Assembly (NCBI GenBank): GCA_009693435.1
Contig: SHXF01000117.1
Location: forward strand, 1 to 13,238
Direction of reading: 5' to 3'
Source: Betaproteobacteria bacterium
Lineage (GTDB): Bacteria > Pseudomonadota > Gammaproteobacteria > Burkholderiales > SG8-39
DNA length: 13,238 nucleotides
How positions within the stretch are numbered: the first letter of the stretch is position 1; each line of letters opens with the position of its first letter. Of this stretch, positions 7,411-13,159 are shown in pieces. Under the pieces are notes generated by a model that saw only the letters and a program-made list of their open reading frames with translations, made no database searches and was not told the origin of the DNA. A program made the position numbers and the translations under genes.

Positions 7411-7929
7411 TCAAAGGCTGTAGAAGTCCAGCTTGGTAGGCACATAGTCGTTCAGCAAAACGATCTTCTTCCTCTGGATGCGCCAGGCGCCGCCTTGCTC
7501 CACGAGCGTCGCCTCGGCGCGCCCGAAGAACACCTGCGCCGCGTGGATCTTGTGTTCGTACTGGTTGACGCACCACTGGTAGTCGACCTGCATCAGGTGC
7601 GGATCCTGCGCCGGCAGCACGCTCACATTTGTCACCTGGTGCTGGGTACGCGGCAGCAGCCGCGAAGCCGAGGACGTTCCGGCGCGAACGCGCCAGACGC
7701 GGTCTTCCAGCCCCGAGCGCGTGTCGTAGTAAATCAGCGAGGTTTCGCTCTGCGGGTCTTCGGTGGTCTGGTCCTCGGACTTCCACGCAGGAACCCAGTA
7801 CACGCACTTCTCGACGTAGAGCGCGAGCCACGCATCCCAGTCGCGCGCGTCGAGAAGACCTGCCTCGCGAAACAACAGCTCGCTTGCGCTCGCCACGCGC
7901 TGCACTTGCTCCAGCGTCATCAGGTTCAT
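7411..7929 (-). CDS. Aromatic-ring-hydroxylating dioxygenase, beta (small) subunit
   Basis: 172 residues of the ring-hydroxylating dioxygenase beta family (PF00866, NTF2-like fold). This subunit holds the alpha3beta3 hexamer together and contributes to substrate preference. Recognisable blocks are LLDARDWDAWLALYVEKCVY, WVPAWKSEDQTTEDP, ETSLIYYDTRSGLEDRVWRV and SRLLPRTQHQVTNV, closest to the benzoate/anthranilate/2-halobenzoate dioxygenase branch (BenB, AntB, CbdB). The frame is open to a TTG at 7944; the ATG at 7929 gives the usual family length, and another ATG lies at 7920. None has a good ribosome-binding site, so translation is probably coupled to the alpha subunit, whose stop is 25 bp upstream. 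The junction contains a 10-bp direct repeat. Confidence 0.93.
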   Translation of the reverse strand: MNLMTLEQVQRVASASELLFREAGLLDARDWDAWLALYVEKCVYWVPAWKSEDQTTEDPQSETSLIYYDTRSGLEDRVWRVRAGTSSASRLLPRTQHQVTNVSVLPAQDPHLMQVDYQWCVNQYEHKIHAAQVFFGRAEATLVEQGGAWRIQRKKIVLLNDYVPTKLDFYSL

Positions 7930-7930
7930 T

Positions 7931-7955
7931 GGTTCGCGTTTCAACGGTTCGCGTT
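7931..7955. repeat. 10-bp direct repeat at the alpha/beta gene junction
   Basis: ggttcgcgtt occurs at 7931-7940 and again at 7946-7955, a spacing of 15. It covers the last base of the alpha stop codon and the whole gap before the beta start. It looks like a small local duplication that set the intergenic spacing. Confidence 0.7.
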
Positions 7956-9352
7956 CATGGATTTAACTGCGCGCTTCCGCTGCCGCGGTTCATCAGGCGC
8001 AGCCACTCGCGATAGCAGGCGTGAAACAGGGTTTCGTCCTGGATCGCGAACGGGCCGGTCTGACTGGTGGCAGGTTCGATGCCGAGCTCGCGCGCGTACT
8101 CGTCCGCGCCCGGCTGCACCGATTTCATGCCGCGGTGATAGCCCTGCAACCGGTTGACCGACAACGCGCGAAAACCAGTCTGGCAATCCTCGTAAGTCTG
8201 CGAATCATCCGGGGTCGCGAGGCCGGTGCTGTTGAAGAAATCCTCATACAACCGGATGCGATTGGCGCGCGCCGCCGGCGCCTCGCCCACCGGCGCGACG
8301 CAATGAATGGTCATCTCGGTGAGATCGGGCGCGATCGGGCGGATCACCCGCATCTGCAGCGAGGCGCTTTCGGCGAACTGCACGTTCGGGAACAGCGTGA
8401 GGTTGCGCGCCTTGAGCATCCACCGCGCGCGCACGTCCCCGACCCGGCTGCGCACTTCTTCTATGCCGGGGAAGATCGGCCGGGTTTCCGGCGCCGGATT
8501 TCCCGACCAGAGCACCGCGTGTCCATAGGGGAAAGTGAAGCCGCCGGTGGTGACCGCAAGCGAACCGTACAGATTGAAATCGATATTCCTGAGCGGCGTG
8601 TGCGAATCGCCCTGCTTCCTGCGCTCCACTATTTTCATGAAACTCGGGTGGGTCGAAGTCAGGTGGTAGGCATCGACGCAATTCTCGATCTGCAGTTTCC
8701 AGTTGGCGCGATAGGTGTAGGTGCCGGTGCCGGGCAGGAGTTCGACCCCGTCCTTGCCCTGGTCAACGACCAGATCGATGAACGCCCGGGCGCCTCCCAG
8801 ATGTTCCTCGATGCCGACCACGTCTTCGACGAGGCTGGCGAACAACAGTCCGCGGTATTCGGCGAAACGCGGCACTTCCACGAGGTCGTGCGATTCGCCC
8901 TTGAAACCCTCCGCATAGAGCGCATCGTCCTCGTCCTTGATGCCCACGCATTTCCCGGCGCTGTCATACACCCAGCCGTGGTACTGGCAGATGTGGCGCC
9001 GCCCGTGGCCGTGCCGGGTGTGGCAGACGATTGCGCCGCGATGGCGGCAGGTGTTGATCAGGCAATGGATCTTCCCCCCGCTGTCGCGCGAAACGATCAC
9101 CGGCTGGCGCCCGATCCAGGTGGTGAAAAAATCATGCGGCCTTCTCAGTTGCGACGAGAGGCCGAGAAACACCCAGGTCGACTCGAAAATGTGCTTCATC
9201 TCGAGCTCGAAGATTTCCGGATCGCGAAACACGTCGCGATGAACCAGGAACTCGCCTTCGGCGGTTCGATCCTGCACGTACCGCGAGGGATCGAAGGATG
9301 TTGCCGCGCGGGCAGAATTGACCATCGTGCGCGGAATGTGCGGATCGCCCAT
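7955..9352 (-). CDS. Rieske aromatic-ring-hydroxylating dioxygenase, alpha (large) subunit
   Basis: 465 residues; the catalytic subunit of a Rieske non-haem iron oxygenase that adds two hydroxyls to an aromatic ring with O2. The Rieske 2Fe-2S ligands are C102 and H104 (CRHRG) and C122 and H125 (CQYHGW). The mononuclear iron site lies in NWKLQIENCVDAYHLTSTH, with D227, H230 and H235. Blocks such as HRDVFRDPEIFELEMKHIFE, FFTTWIGRQPVIV and VDQGKDGVELL place it near BenA, AntA and CbdA, whose substrates are benzoate-type acids. The frame is open to a TTG at 9379; the ATG at 9352 gives a usual family length, with an ATG at 9325 as alternative. The beta subunit follows after 25 bp. The iron-sulfur flavin reductase that normally supplies electrons (BenC/AntC type) is not in the window. 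Confidence 0.95.
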   Translation of the reverse strand: MGDPHIPRTMVNSARAATSFDPSRYVQDRTAEGEFLVHRDVFRDPEIFELEMKHIFESTWVFLGLSSQLRRPHDFFTTWIGRQPVIVSRDSGGKIHCLINTCRHRGAIVCHTRHGHGRRHICQYHGWVYDSAGKCVGIKDEDDALYAEGFKGESHDLVEVPRFAEYRGLLFASLVEDVVGIEEHLGGARAFIDLVVDQGKDGVELLPGTGTYTYRANWKLQIENCVDAYHLTSTHPSFMKIVERRKQGDSHTPLRNIDFNLYGSLAVTTGGFTFPYGHAVLWSGNPAPETRPIFPGIEEVRSRVGDVRARWMLKARNLTLFPNVQFAESASLQMRVIRPIAPDLTEMTIHCVAPVGEAPAARANRIRLYEDFFNSTGLATPDDSQTYEDCQTGFRALSVNRLQGYHRGMKSVQPGADEYARELGIEPATSQTGPFAIQDETLFHACYREWLRLMNRGSGSAQLNP

Positions 9353-9450
9353 TTTCAGTCCATTTTCCAGTCCGGCCAAACGGCTGAAGGGACTTTACCC
9401 TGAACAGTGCAATCACGCATGCTGGTCGATCTGATCCGGGCAAGCAACAC

Positions 9451-10551
9451 TCAAGGTTCGGAAAGTGTGCCGCCCCATACGCGCGTTGCCACTTCCACAA
9501 CCCGGCGCAATTTGGCCGTTTGCTGCTCGTGATTCAGCGGGTGTCCGCGAAAGCCGCTGGAGAATCCGCACTGCGGGCTGATCCCAAGGCGGGAGATATC
9601 GACATATTTCGAAGCCGCGTCTATCCGTCTGATCAGGTCATCGACTGGTTCCAGCTCCGGTAACTTGGTCGATACCAAACCGAGCACCGCACCCTTGTCT
9701 TTTGGCAGAAAGCGCAACGGCTCGAATGTGCCGGCGCGCGGCGTGTCGTACTCCAATAGGAAGAAATCAACATCGAGCTCGTTGAAAATCCGCTCGGCAA
9801 GCGCGTCATACCCGCCCTCGGATCGCCGATTGCTGCTTCCCTCGTCGAAGGAATTGCCGCGGCACATGTGGAGGCCTATCGTCATTCCCCGCGGTCGATC
9901 GGACACCACGCGGTTAATGACATCGATATACACAGGCAGCAGTTGATCCAGGTCCTCTCCGCGAATTGCGGCAAATGCCCTGCTCTCCGGATCGGCGAAC
10001 TTTACCAGTGTGGTCTCGTCGATCTGAATGTAGGTGCAACCGGCGCGGAAGAGCGCATCGATCTCGTTTCGGCAGGCGATGACAATGTCATCCCAAAACT
10101 GTGCCAGGTCGGGATAGACCGCGCGGCTGATATTGCCGCGGCCGCTGGACCAATGAACACGACAGGGACCGAGCATGGTTACTTTCGGCACCGCCGATGT
10201 GTATTGCCTGAGAAACTTGAAGTCGCGGACGTGAACCGGCTTCCAGCGGATCGGCTGACCGACTTCCAGCATCCCCTCGACCAGACTGGCGGTGACGGGG
10301 ATTCCAAATCCTTCCTCGATAAACGTACGCAGGTATACCCATCGCCGGAATTCGCCATCCGTTACGCAAGCAAGCCCTATGTCTTCCTGCAGCCTTATTG
10401 CAGAGCGTATGGCCCGGTCCTGAACTGCTGCGAGTTCGTCGTCCGGAATTCCCCCGGTCAGTTTTCTCGACATTGCGTCGACCAGATCTGGCGGCCGAAG
10501 GAGACTGCCTATGTGTTCGGCACGGAATCGCGGTACGGGGAGAGCCGACAT
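9451..10551 (-). CDS. Free-standing MetE-like Zn2+ methyltransferase (cobalamin-independent methionine synthase C-terminal type)
   Basis: 366 residues, matching the catalytic C-terminal half of cobalamin-independent methionine synthase (Meth_synt_2, PF01717) without the N-terminal half, as in YxjG-type proteins. All four zinc-site residues can be placed: H228 and C230 in GLHMCRGNS, E267 in LLEYDT, and C328 in SPQCGF. The opening FRAEHIGSLLRP is typical of this stand-alone group. Family members move a methyl group to a thiol, usually homocysteine. Here it heads an operon with a Rieske dioxygenase, so a role in disposing of methyl groups from a methoxylated or N-methylated substrate is possible but unproven; a housekeeping methionine role is the alternative. 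The ATG at 10551 has AGGAG six bases upstream. The gap to the alpha-subunit start is 98 bp. Confidence 0.9.
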   Translation of the reverse strand: MSALPVPRFRAEHIGSLLRPPDLVDAMSRKLTGGIPDDELAAVQDRAIRSAIRLQEDIGLACVTDGEFRRWVYLRTFIEEGFGIPVTASLVEGMLEVGQPIRWKPVHVRDFKFLRQYTSAVPKVTMLGPCRVHWSSGRGNISRAVYPDLAQFWDDIVIACRNEIDALFRAGCTYIQIDETTLVKFADPESRAFAAIRGEDLDQLLPVYIDVINRVVSDRPRGMTIGLHMCRGNSFDEGSSNRRSEGGYDALAERIFNELDVDFFLLEYDTPRAGTFEPLRFLPKDKGAVLGLVSTKLPELEPVDDLIRRIDAASKYVDISRLGISPQCGFSSGFRGHPLNHEQQTAKLRRVVEVATRVWGGTLSEP

Positions 10552-10663
10552 TCGAAACTCCTGGACTCTTGACCGATCGGGAACGCCACCTGATAAGGTA
10601 GCTGCCGCTCATCAAACCCAAGCCGCGTCAAGCGGTAATGAGGGAACCACAGCGGGCGCATCA

Positions 10664-10708
10664 CCGCCAGATTGATTTAACCCGCTGACGGCGCTTGACA
10701 TCTGGCGG
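10664..10708. repeat. 9-bp inverted repeat at the element boundary
   Basis: CCGCCAGAT (10664-10672) and ATCTGGCGG (10700-10708) are perfect inverted copies 27 bp apart. The right arm overlaps the tRNA-like tail. It may be part of recombination architecture or a weak terminator-like fold; no T-run follows. Confidence 0.55.
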
Positions 10709-10716
10709 AGAGGGAG
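10703..10716 (-). mobile_element. Attachment-site remnant: 3' end of a serine-tRNA gene
   Basis: Read on the minus strand this is CTCCCTCTCCGCCA, matching the end of the T-arm, the acceptor stem, the discriminator base and the CCA of bacterial tRNA-Ser genes. The rest of a tRNA is not present on its 5' side, so it is a short duplicated tail, as left when an integrase uses a tRNA 3' end. The integrase begins about 160 bp to the right, and base composition shifts just beyond the tail. The orientation predicts that the DNA to the left is the flank and the DNA to the right is the element. Confidence 0.6.
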
Positions 10717-10730
10717 TCCCCACGACCATT

Positions 10731-10749
10731 CTCCAGAGAACTCCAGAGA
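10731..10749. repeat. Twin 9-bp direct repeat near att
   Basis: ctccagaga occurs at 10731-10739 and 10741-10749, separated by one base. Close direct repeats beside an att core often bind integrase or excisionase; this is inferred from position only. Confidence 0.5.
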
Positions 10750-10807
10750 GATACTTTTTCTAATGTTCTTTCAGTTACTTATAGGCTATTAAGCTCCAAT
10801 AACCTCT

Positions 10808-10835
10808 TTTACTGTCTGCTGAAATCCGCTATTCT
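10808..10835 (+). promoter_or_regulatory. Candidate integrase promoter
   Basis: TTTACT (10808-10813) and TATTCT (10830-10835) are spaced by 16 bp, each matching four of six sigma-70 consensus positions. Transcription would begin close to the TGTGGGTAG repeats, so integrase bound there could repress its own gene. This is a weak call. Confidence 0.3.
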
Positions 10836-10837
10836 TC

Positions 10838-10858
10838 TGTGGGTAGCATTGTGGGTAG
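10838..10858 (+). repeat. Twin TGTGGGTAG repeat upstream of integrase
   Basis: TGTGGGTAG occurs at 10838-10846 and 10850-10858, period 12, about one helical turn. It lies directly before the integrase ribosome-binding site. Such spaced direct repeats are what arm-type binding sites for the N-terminal domain of a P4-type integrase look like; they would also suit autorepression. Confidence 0.6.
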
Positions 10859-10860
10859 AT

Positions 10861-10867
10861 AAGGAGG
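10861..10867 (+). promoter_or_regulatory. Ribosome-binding site for the integrase
   Basis: AAGGAGG lies six bases upstream of the ATG at 10874. This near-perfect site fixes the integrase start and argues against the TTG starts a little upstream. Confidence 0.8.
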
Positions 10868-10873
10868 CGGACG

Positions 10874-12133
10874 ATGAAACAAGTACAGCAGGCGTTATCG
10901 GCGCGGCGGGTCCAGACCGAGAAACAAACGGGCTATCACTGCGACGGCAACGGCCTTTATTTGCAAGTAGCAAGCGGCGGCACAAAGGCTTGGATATTCC
11001 GGTTCAAGAGCCCGGTGACAGGCAAGCAACGCGAGATGGGCCTTGGCGCGCTGGGGATATTACCACTGGCGAAAGCGCGGGAACGCGCCATCGAATGCCG
11101 CCAGCAGATGCTCACCGGGCTGGACCCCATTGAAGAGCGCAACGAAGGACGCCGCTTCCAGCAACTGGAGCAGGCCCGCGCCATAACGTTCCAGCAAGCC
11201 GCCGAGCAGTGCATCACCAGCAAGAAACACGAGTGGAAAAACGCCAAGCACGAGCAGCAGTGGACCAATACCCTAACGACCTACGCTTACCCTACCCTCG
11301 GCCTACTTTCGTTAGCTGCGCTTGATACAGGCCTTGTGCTAAAGGTATTGGAACCGATCTGGACAACGAAGGCGGAAACCGCCAGCCGGGTACGGCAGCG
11401 GATCGAAACGGTGTGGGATTGGGCTAAGGCGCGTGGGTATGTCGCCGGTGAAAACCCTGCGCGACTCCGGGGGCACCTCGACAAAATTCTAAGCAAGACA
11501 TCCAAAATCAAGCGGGTCAAACACCATTCCGCCCTGCCCTACAAGCAAATCAATCCATTCATCACAACCCTGCGTGAGCAGAAAGGCTTCACACCACTGG
11601 CATTGGAATTCCTGATTCTGACGGCGGCAAGAACGGGCGAGGTGGTTGGTACGAAGTGGAGCGAAATCGACTCTGCCGGGAAACTATGGACCGTGCCAGC
11701 CGACCGCATGAAAGCCGGGAAGGAACACCGCGTTCCCTTATGCAAACGCGCAGTGGAGCTGCTGACCAGCATCACCAGCGAACGGAAGCCAGATCAATTT
11801 GTTTTCCCCGGCTGGAAAGCAGCCACCGGTTTGAGCAGCGGGGCAATGCTCGTGCTCATGGAGAAAATGAAATACGGCCAATACACGCCGCACGGCTTTC
11901 GCAGCTCATTCAGGGACTGGGCCGCAGACGAGGCTCACGGCTTCCAGAACGAAACGATAGAACAGGCGCTGGCGCACACAATCAAGAACGCAGTAGAAGC
12001 CGCTTACCGTCGATCCGATCAGCTCGACAGGCGGCGGATGCTGATGGACGCATGGGCCAAGTACGTGGAAACCGATCAGACCAAGCGCACTGGTAAGGTA
12101 ATCCCGCTTAAGGTAAAGGCAGGGAAAAAGTGA
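10874..12133 (+). CDS. int: P4-type tyrosine site-specific integrase
   Basis: 419 residues. The N-terminal arm-binding domain (DUF4102-like) includes GNGLYLQVASGGTKAWIFRF (26-45) and GLGALGILPLAKARERA (56-72). The central core-binding domain covers about 105-205. The C-terminal catalytic domain (phage integrase, PF00589) has R253 in AARTGEVVGTKW, a likely catalytic lysine near 280-283, H340-G-F-R343, H368 in LAHTIKN and the nucleophile Y378 in EAAYRRSD. All catalytic residues are intact, so it may be active. Enzymes of this group insert islands and prophages into tRNA 3' ends, which agrees with the tRNA-Ser tail about 160 bp upstream. The last codons are lysine-rich. The stop overlaps the GTG start of the next gene by 4 nt. 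Base composition is lower in GC than the catabolic genes to its left. Confidence 0.95.
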   Translation: MKQVQQALSARRVQTEKQTGYHCDGNGLYLQVASGGTKAWIFRFKSPVTGKQREMGLGALGILPLAKARERAIECRQQMLTGLDPIEERNEGRRFQQLEQARAITFQQAAEQCITSKKHEWKNAKHEQQWTNTLTTYAYPTLGLLSLAALDTGLVLKVLEPIWTTKAETASRVRQRIETVWDWAKARGYVAGENPARLRGHLDKILSKTSKIKRVKHHSALPYKQINPFITTLREQKGFTPLALEFLILTAARTGEVVGTKWSEIDSAGKLWTVPADRMKAGKEHRVPLCKRAVELLTSITSERKPDQFVFPGWKAATGLSSGAMLVLMEKMKYGQYTPHGFRSSFRDWAADEAHGFQNETIEQALAHTIKNAVEAAYRRSDQLDRRRMLMDAWAKYVETDQTKRTGKVIPLKVKAGKK

Positions 12134-12804
12134 CATTCGAATCGGTACTCCCTTTCTCTCTGAGAGAAGCACAAGCAATCAAAAACACTTTGAATCAGTT
12201 GCGAGTACCGCAGCCTTCAACAACTTGGAAAAATATTTTGAGCGAAGCACGGGTTTATGAGGTGACACTTAAGCTGGAGAACGTACCCCGGCGTACGTCA
12301 CGAATCACCGTAGGACAAAAGCTAAAACGAATAGCAAAAAGCAAAGCACCCCAATTACGCTCTGACCTGGAATTACTGCCTTTACTGGCGCTGGGTGCGG
12401 CTCGACTAGGTTTCGTGAATTACCCGTCCAATATGCCTTTGGAATCGGACAAATACCTCACCTTGCTGAAACACCTAACACCACCCCAAATTCGAGTAAG
12501 TGCCGCTACCGCGTACACAACACATCTAATACCAAGCCTTGGTCGAGGGAAGCCGTTGTTGACTCTTAATTCTGGCGGAAGTCCCGGCGCAACGGCTCTA
12601 CACGCTTATATTTTTAAATTGAAGAAGATATTTCTGAAGACCAATGCTTCAAAAGGAGTACTGGTGCACAGAATCGCAATTAGTCACCGGGAACAATTGC
12701 CCAAAGAAATGGTGCTTTTTATTGCAGCATGCCTCAAAGCAAAGTGCTTTGGCCCAATACGTAGCCCAGAAAGAAAGGTTCGCTCAGTTTTGCTACAGCT
12801 TTAA
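12130..12804 (+). CDS. Hypothetical protein translationally coupled to the integrase
   Basis: 224 residues, not recognised. The GTG start overlaps the integrase stop as GTGA, so translation is probably coupled and the product made together with the integrase. The protein is basic and soluble-looking, with no signal peptide, membrane helix or cysteine-rich metal motif. Visible features are a basic stretch near 55-75 (PRRTSRITVGQKLKRIAKSK), a hydrophobic segment rich in Leu and Ala after it, a small-residue segment TLNSGGSPGATALHAY near 153-168, and a basic C-terminus. The gene is noticeably AT-rich against everything to its left, typical of accessory genes in mobile islands. A DNA-binding accessory factor or an island cargo gene would fit the position, but nothing in the sequence proves either. 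Confidence 0.7.
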   Translation: MTFESVLPFSLREAQAIKNTLNQLRVPQPSTTWKNILSEARVYEVTLKLENVPRRTSRITVGQKLKRIAKSKAPQLRSDLELLPLLALGAARLGFVNYPSNMPLESDKYLTLLKHLTPPQIRVSAATAYTTHLIPSLGRGKPLLTLNSGGSPGATALHAYIFKLKKIFLKTNASKGVLVHRIAISHREQLPKEMVLFIAACLKAKCFGPIRSPERKVRSVLLQL

Positions 12805-12903
12805 ATCAAGAAGCGGTGTGACAGGTTCCACGTCATCCAATTTCATTTCACATAAGTCCACATATATTCAACCTGCTTTATCCGAATCCGAATTAAACCA
12901 AAC

Positions 12904-12908
12904 GGAGG
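12904..12908 (+). promoter_or_regulatory. Ribosome-binding site deciding the AlpA-like start
   Basis: GGAGG lies five bases before the TTG at 12914. The same frame is open much further upstream, but that part overlaps the preceding gene and is unlike the family, so this site supports the short form. Confidence 0.6.
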
Positions 12909-12913
12909 CAGTC

Positions 12914-13144
12914 TTGAATAAAACACAAGCCAAATCGACCAGAGGACCACTCGAATTTGACCGGCCTATTCGCGCCGCGCAAGTTGTTGACCTCCTGGGC
13001 ATATCCCAAAGCACCCTCTACCAACTAATCGCAGATGGTTCATTCCCTCGACCTTTTAGATTAATCGGCGGCAGAGCTACCGCATGGCGGACTGAGCCGC
13101 CCCCGATTTTTCTGGACACGAATTTGGGGTTAAATCGTGTCTGA
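12914..13144 (+). CDS. AlpA-family helix-turn-helix regulator, C-terminus apparently replaced by an IS end
   Basis: 76 residues from a TTG start with GGAGG in front. Residues 19-59 match AlpA/MerR-type excisionase regulators (PF05930): IRAAQVVDLLGISQSTLYQL is the helix-turn-helix, followed by the conserved wing GSFPRPFRLIGGRATAWR. AlpA of prophage CP4-57 activates integrase/excisionase expression, and such genes commonly sit close to P4-type integrases as here. After AWR the family expects a segment such as SEI-x-x-W; instead the protein reads TEPPPIFLDTNLGLNRV. The change falls where the DNA switches to a probable IS3-type terminal repeat at 13093, so the last few residues are translated from IS DNA and the gene is probably truncated. 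Whether the shortened protein still binds DNA is open. Confidence 0.7.
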   Translation: MNKTQAKSTRGPLEFDRPIRAAQVVDLLGISQSTLYQLIADGSFPRPFRLIGGRATAWRTEPPPIFLDTNLGLNRV

Positions 13145-13159
13145 AAAAGGAGTTGAGGA

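Larger units (their letters stand above)
10552..10873. other. Intergenic boundary between catabolic genes and mobile element
   Basis: 322 bp between two diverging genes. Its left part (to about 10720) has the GC-rich character of the catabolic genes and must contain the promoter of the leftward operon, though no good -35/-10 pair is seen. It contains a 9-bp inverted repeat and the tRNA-tail att remnant. The right part is AT-rich, with tandem repeats, a possible integrase promoter and twin TGTGGGTAG repeats. There is no credible gene in it. Confidence 0.7.

Noticed and set aside
8021..9403. A 460-codon open frame on the plus strand
   Set aside because: It is the mirror of the Rieske alpha-subunit gene, which has complete metal-site motifs; high GC keeps the opposite strand free of stops.
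10694..10722. Integrase promoter based on TTGACA at 10694-10699
   Set aside because: The hexamer at the right distance is GC-rich and not a -10 box, and the site lies on the chromosome-like side of the att remnant.
12644..12913. Long N-terminal extension of the AlpA-like ORF
   Set aside because: It overlaps the preceding gene in another frame and has no family similarity; a GGAGG site directly before the TTG at 12914 explains the short form better.
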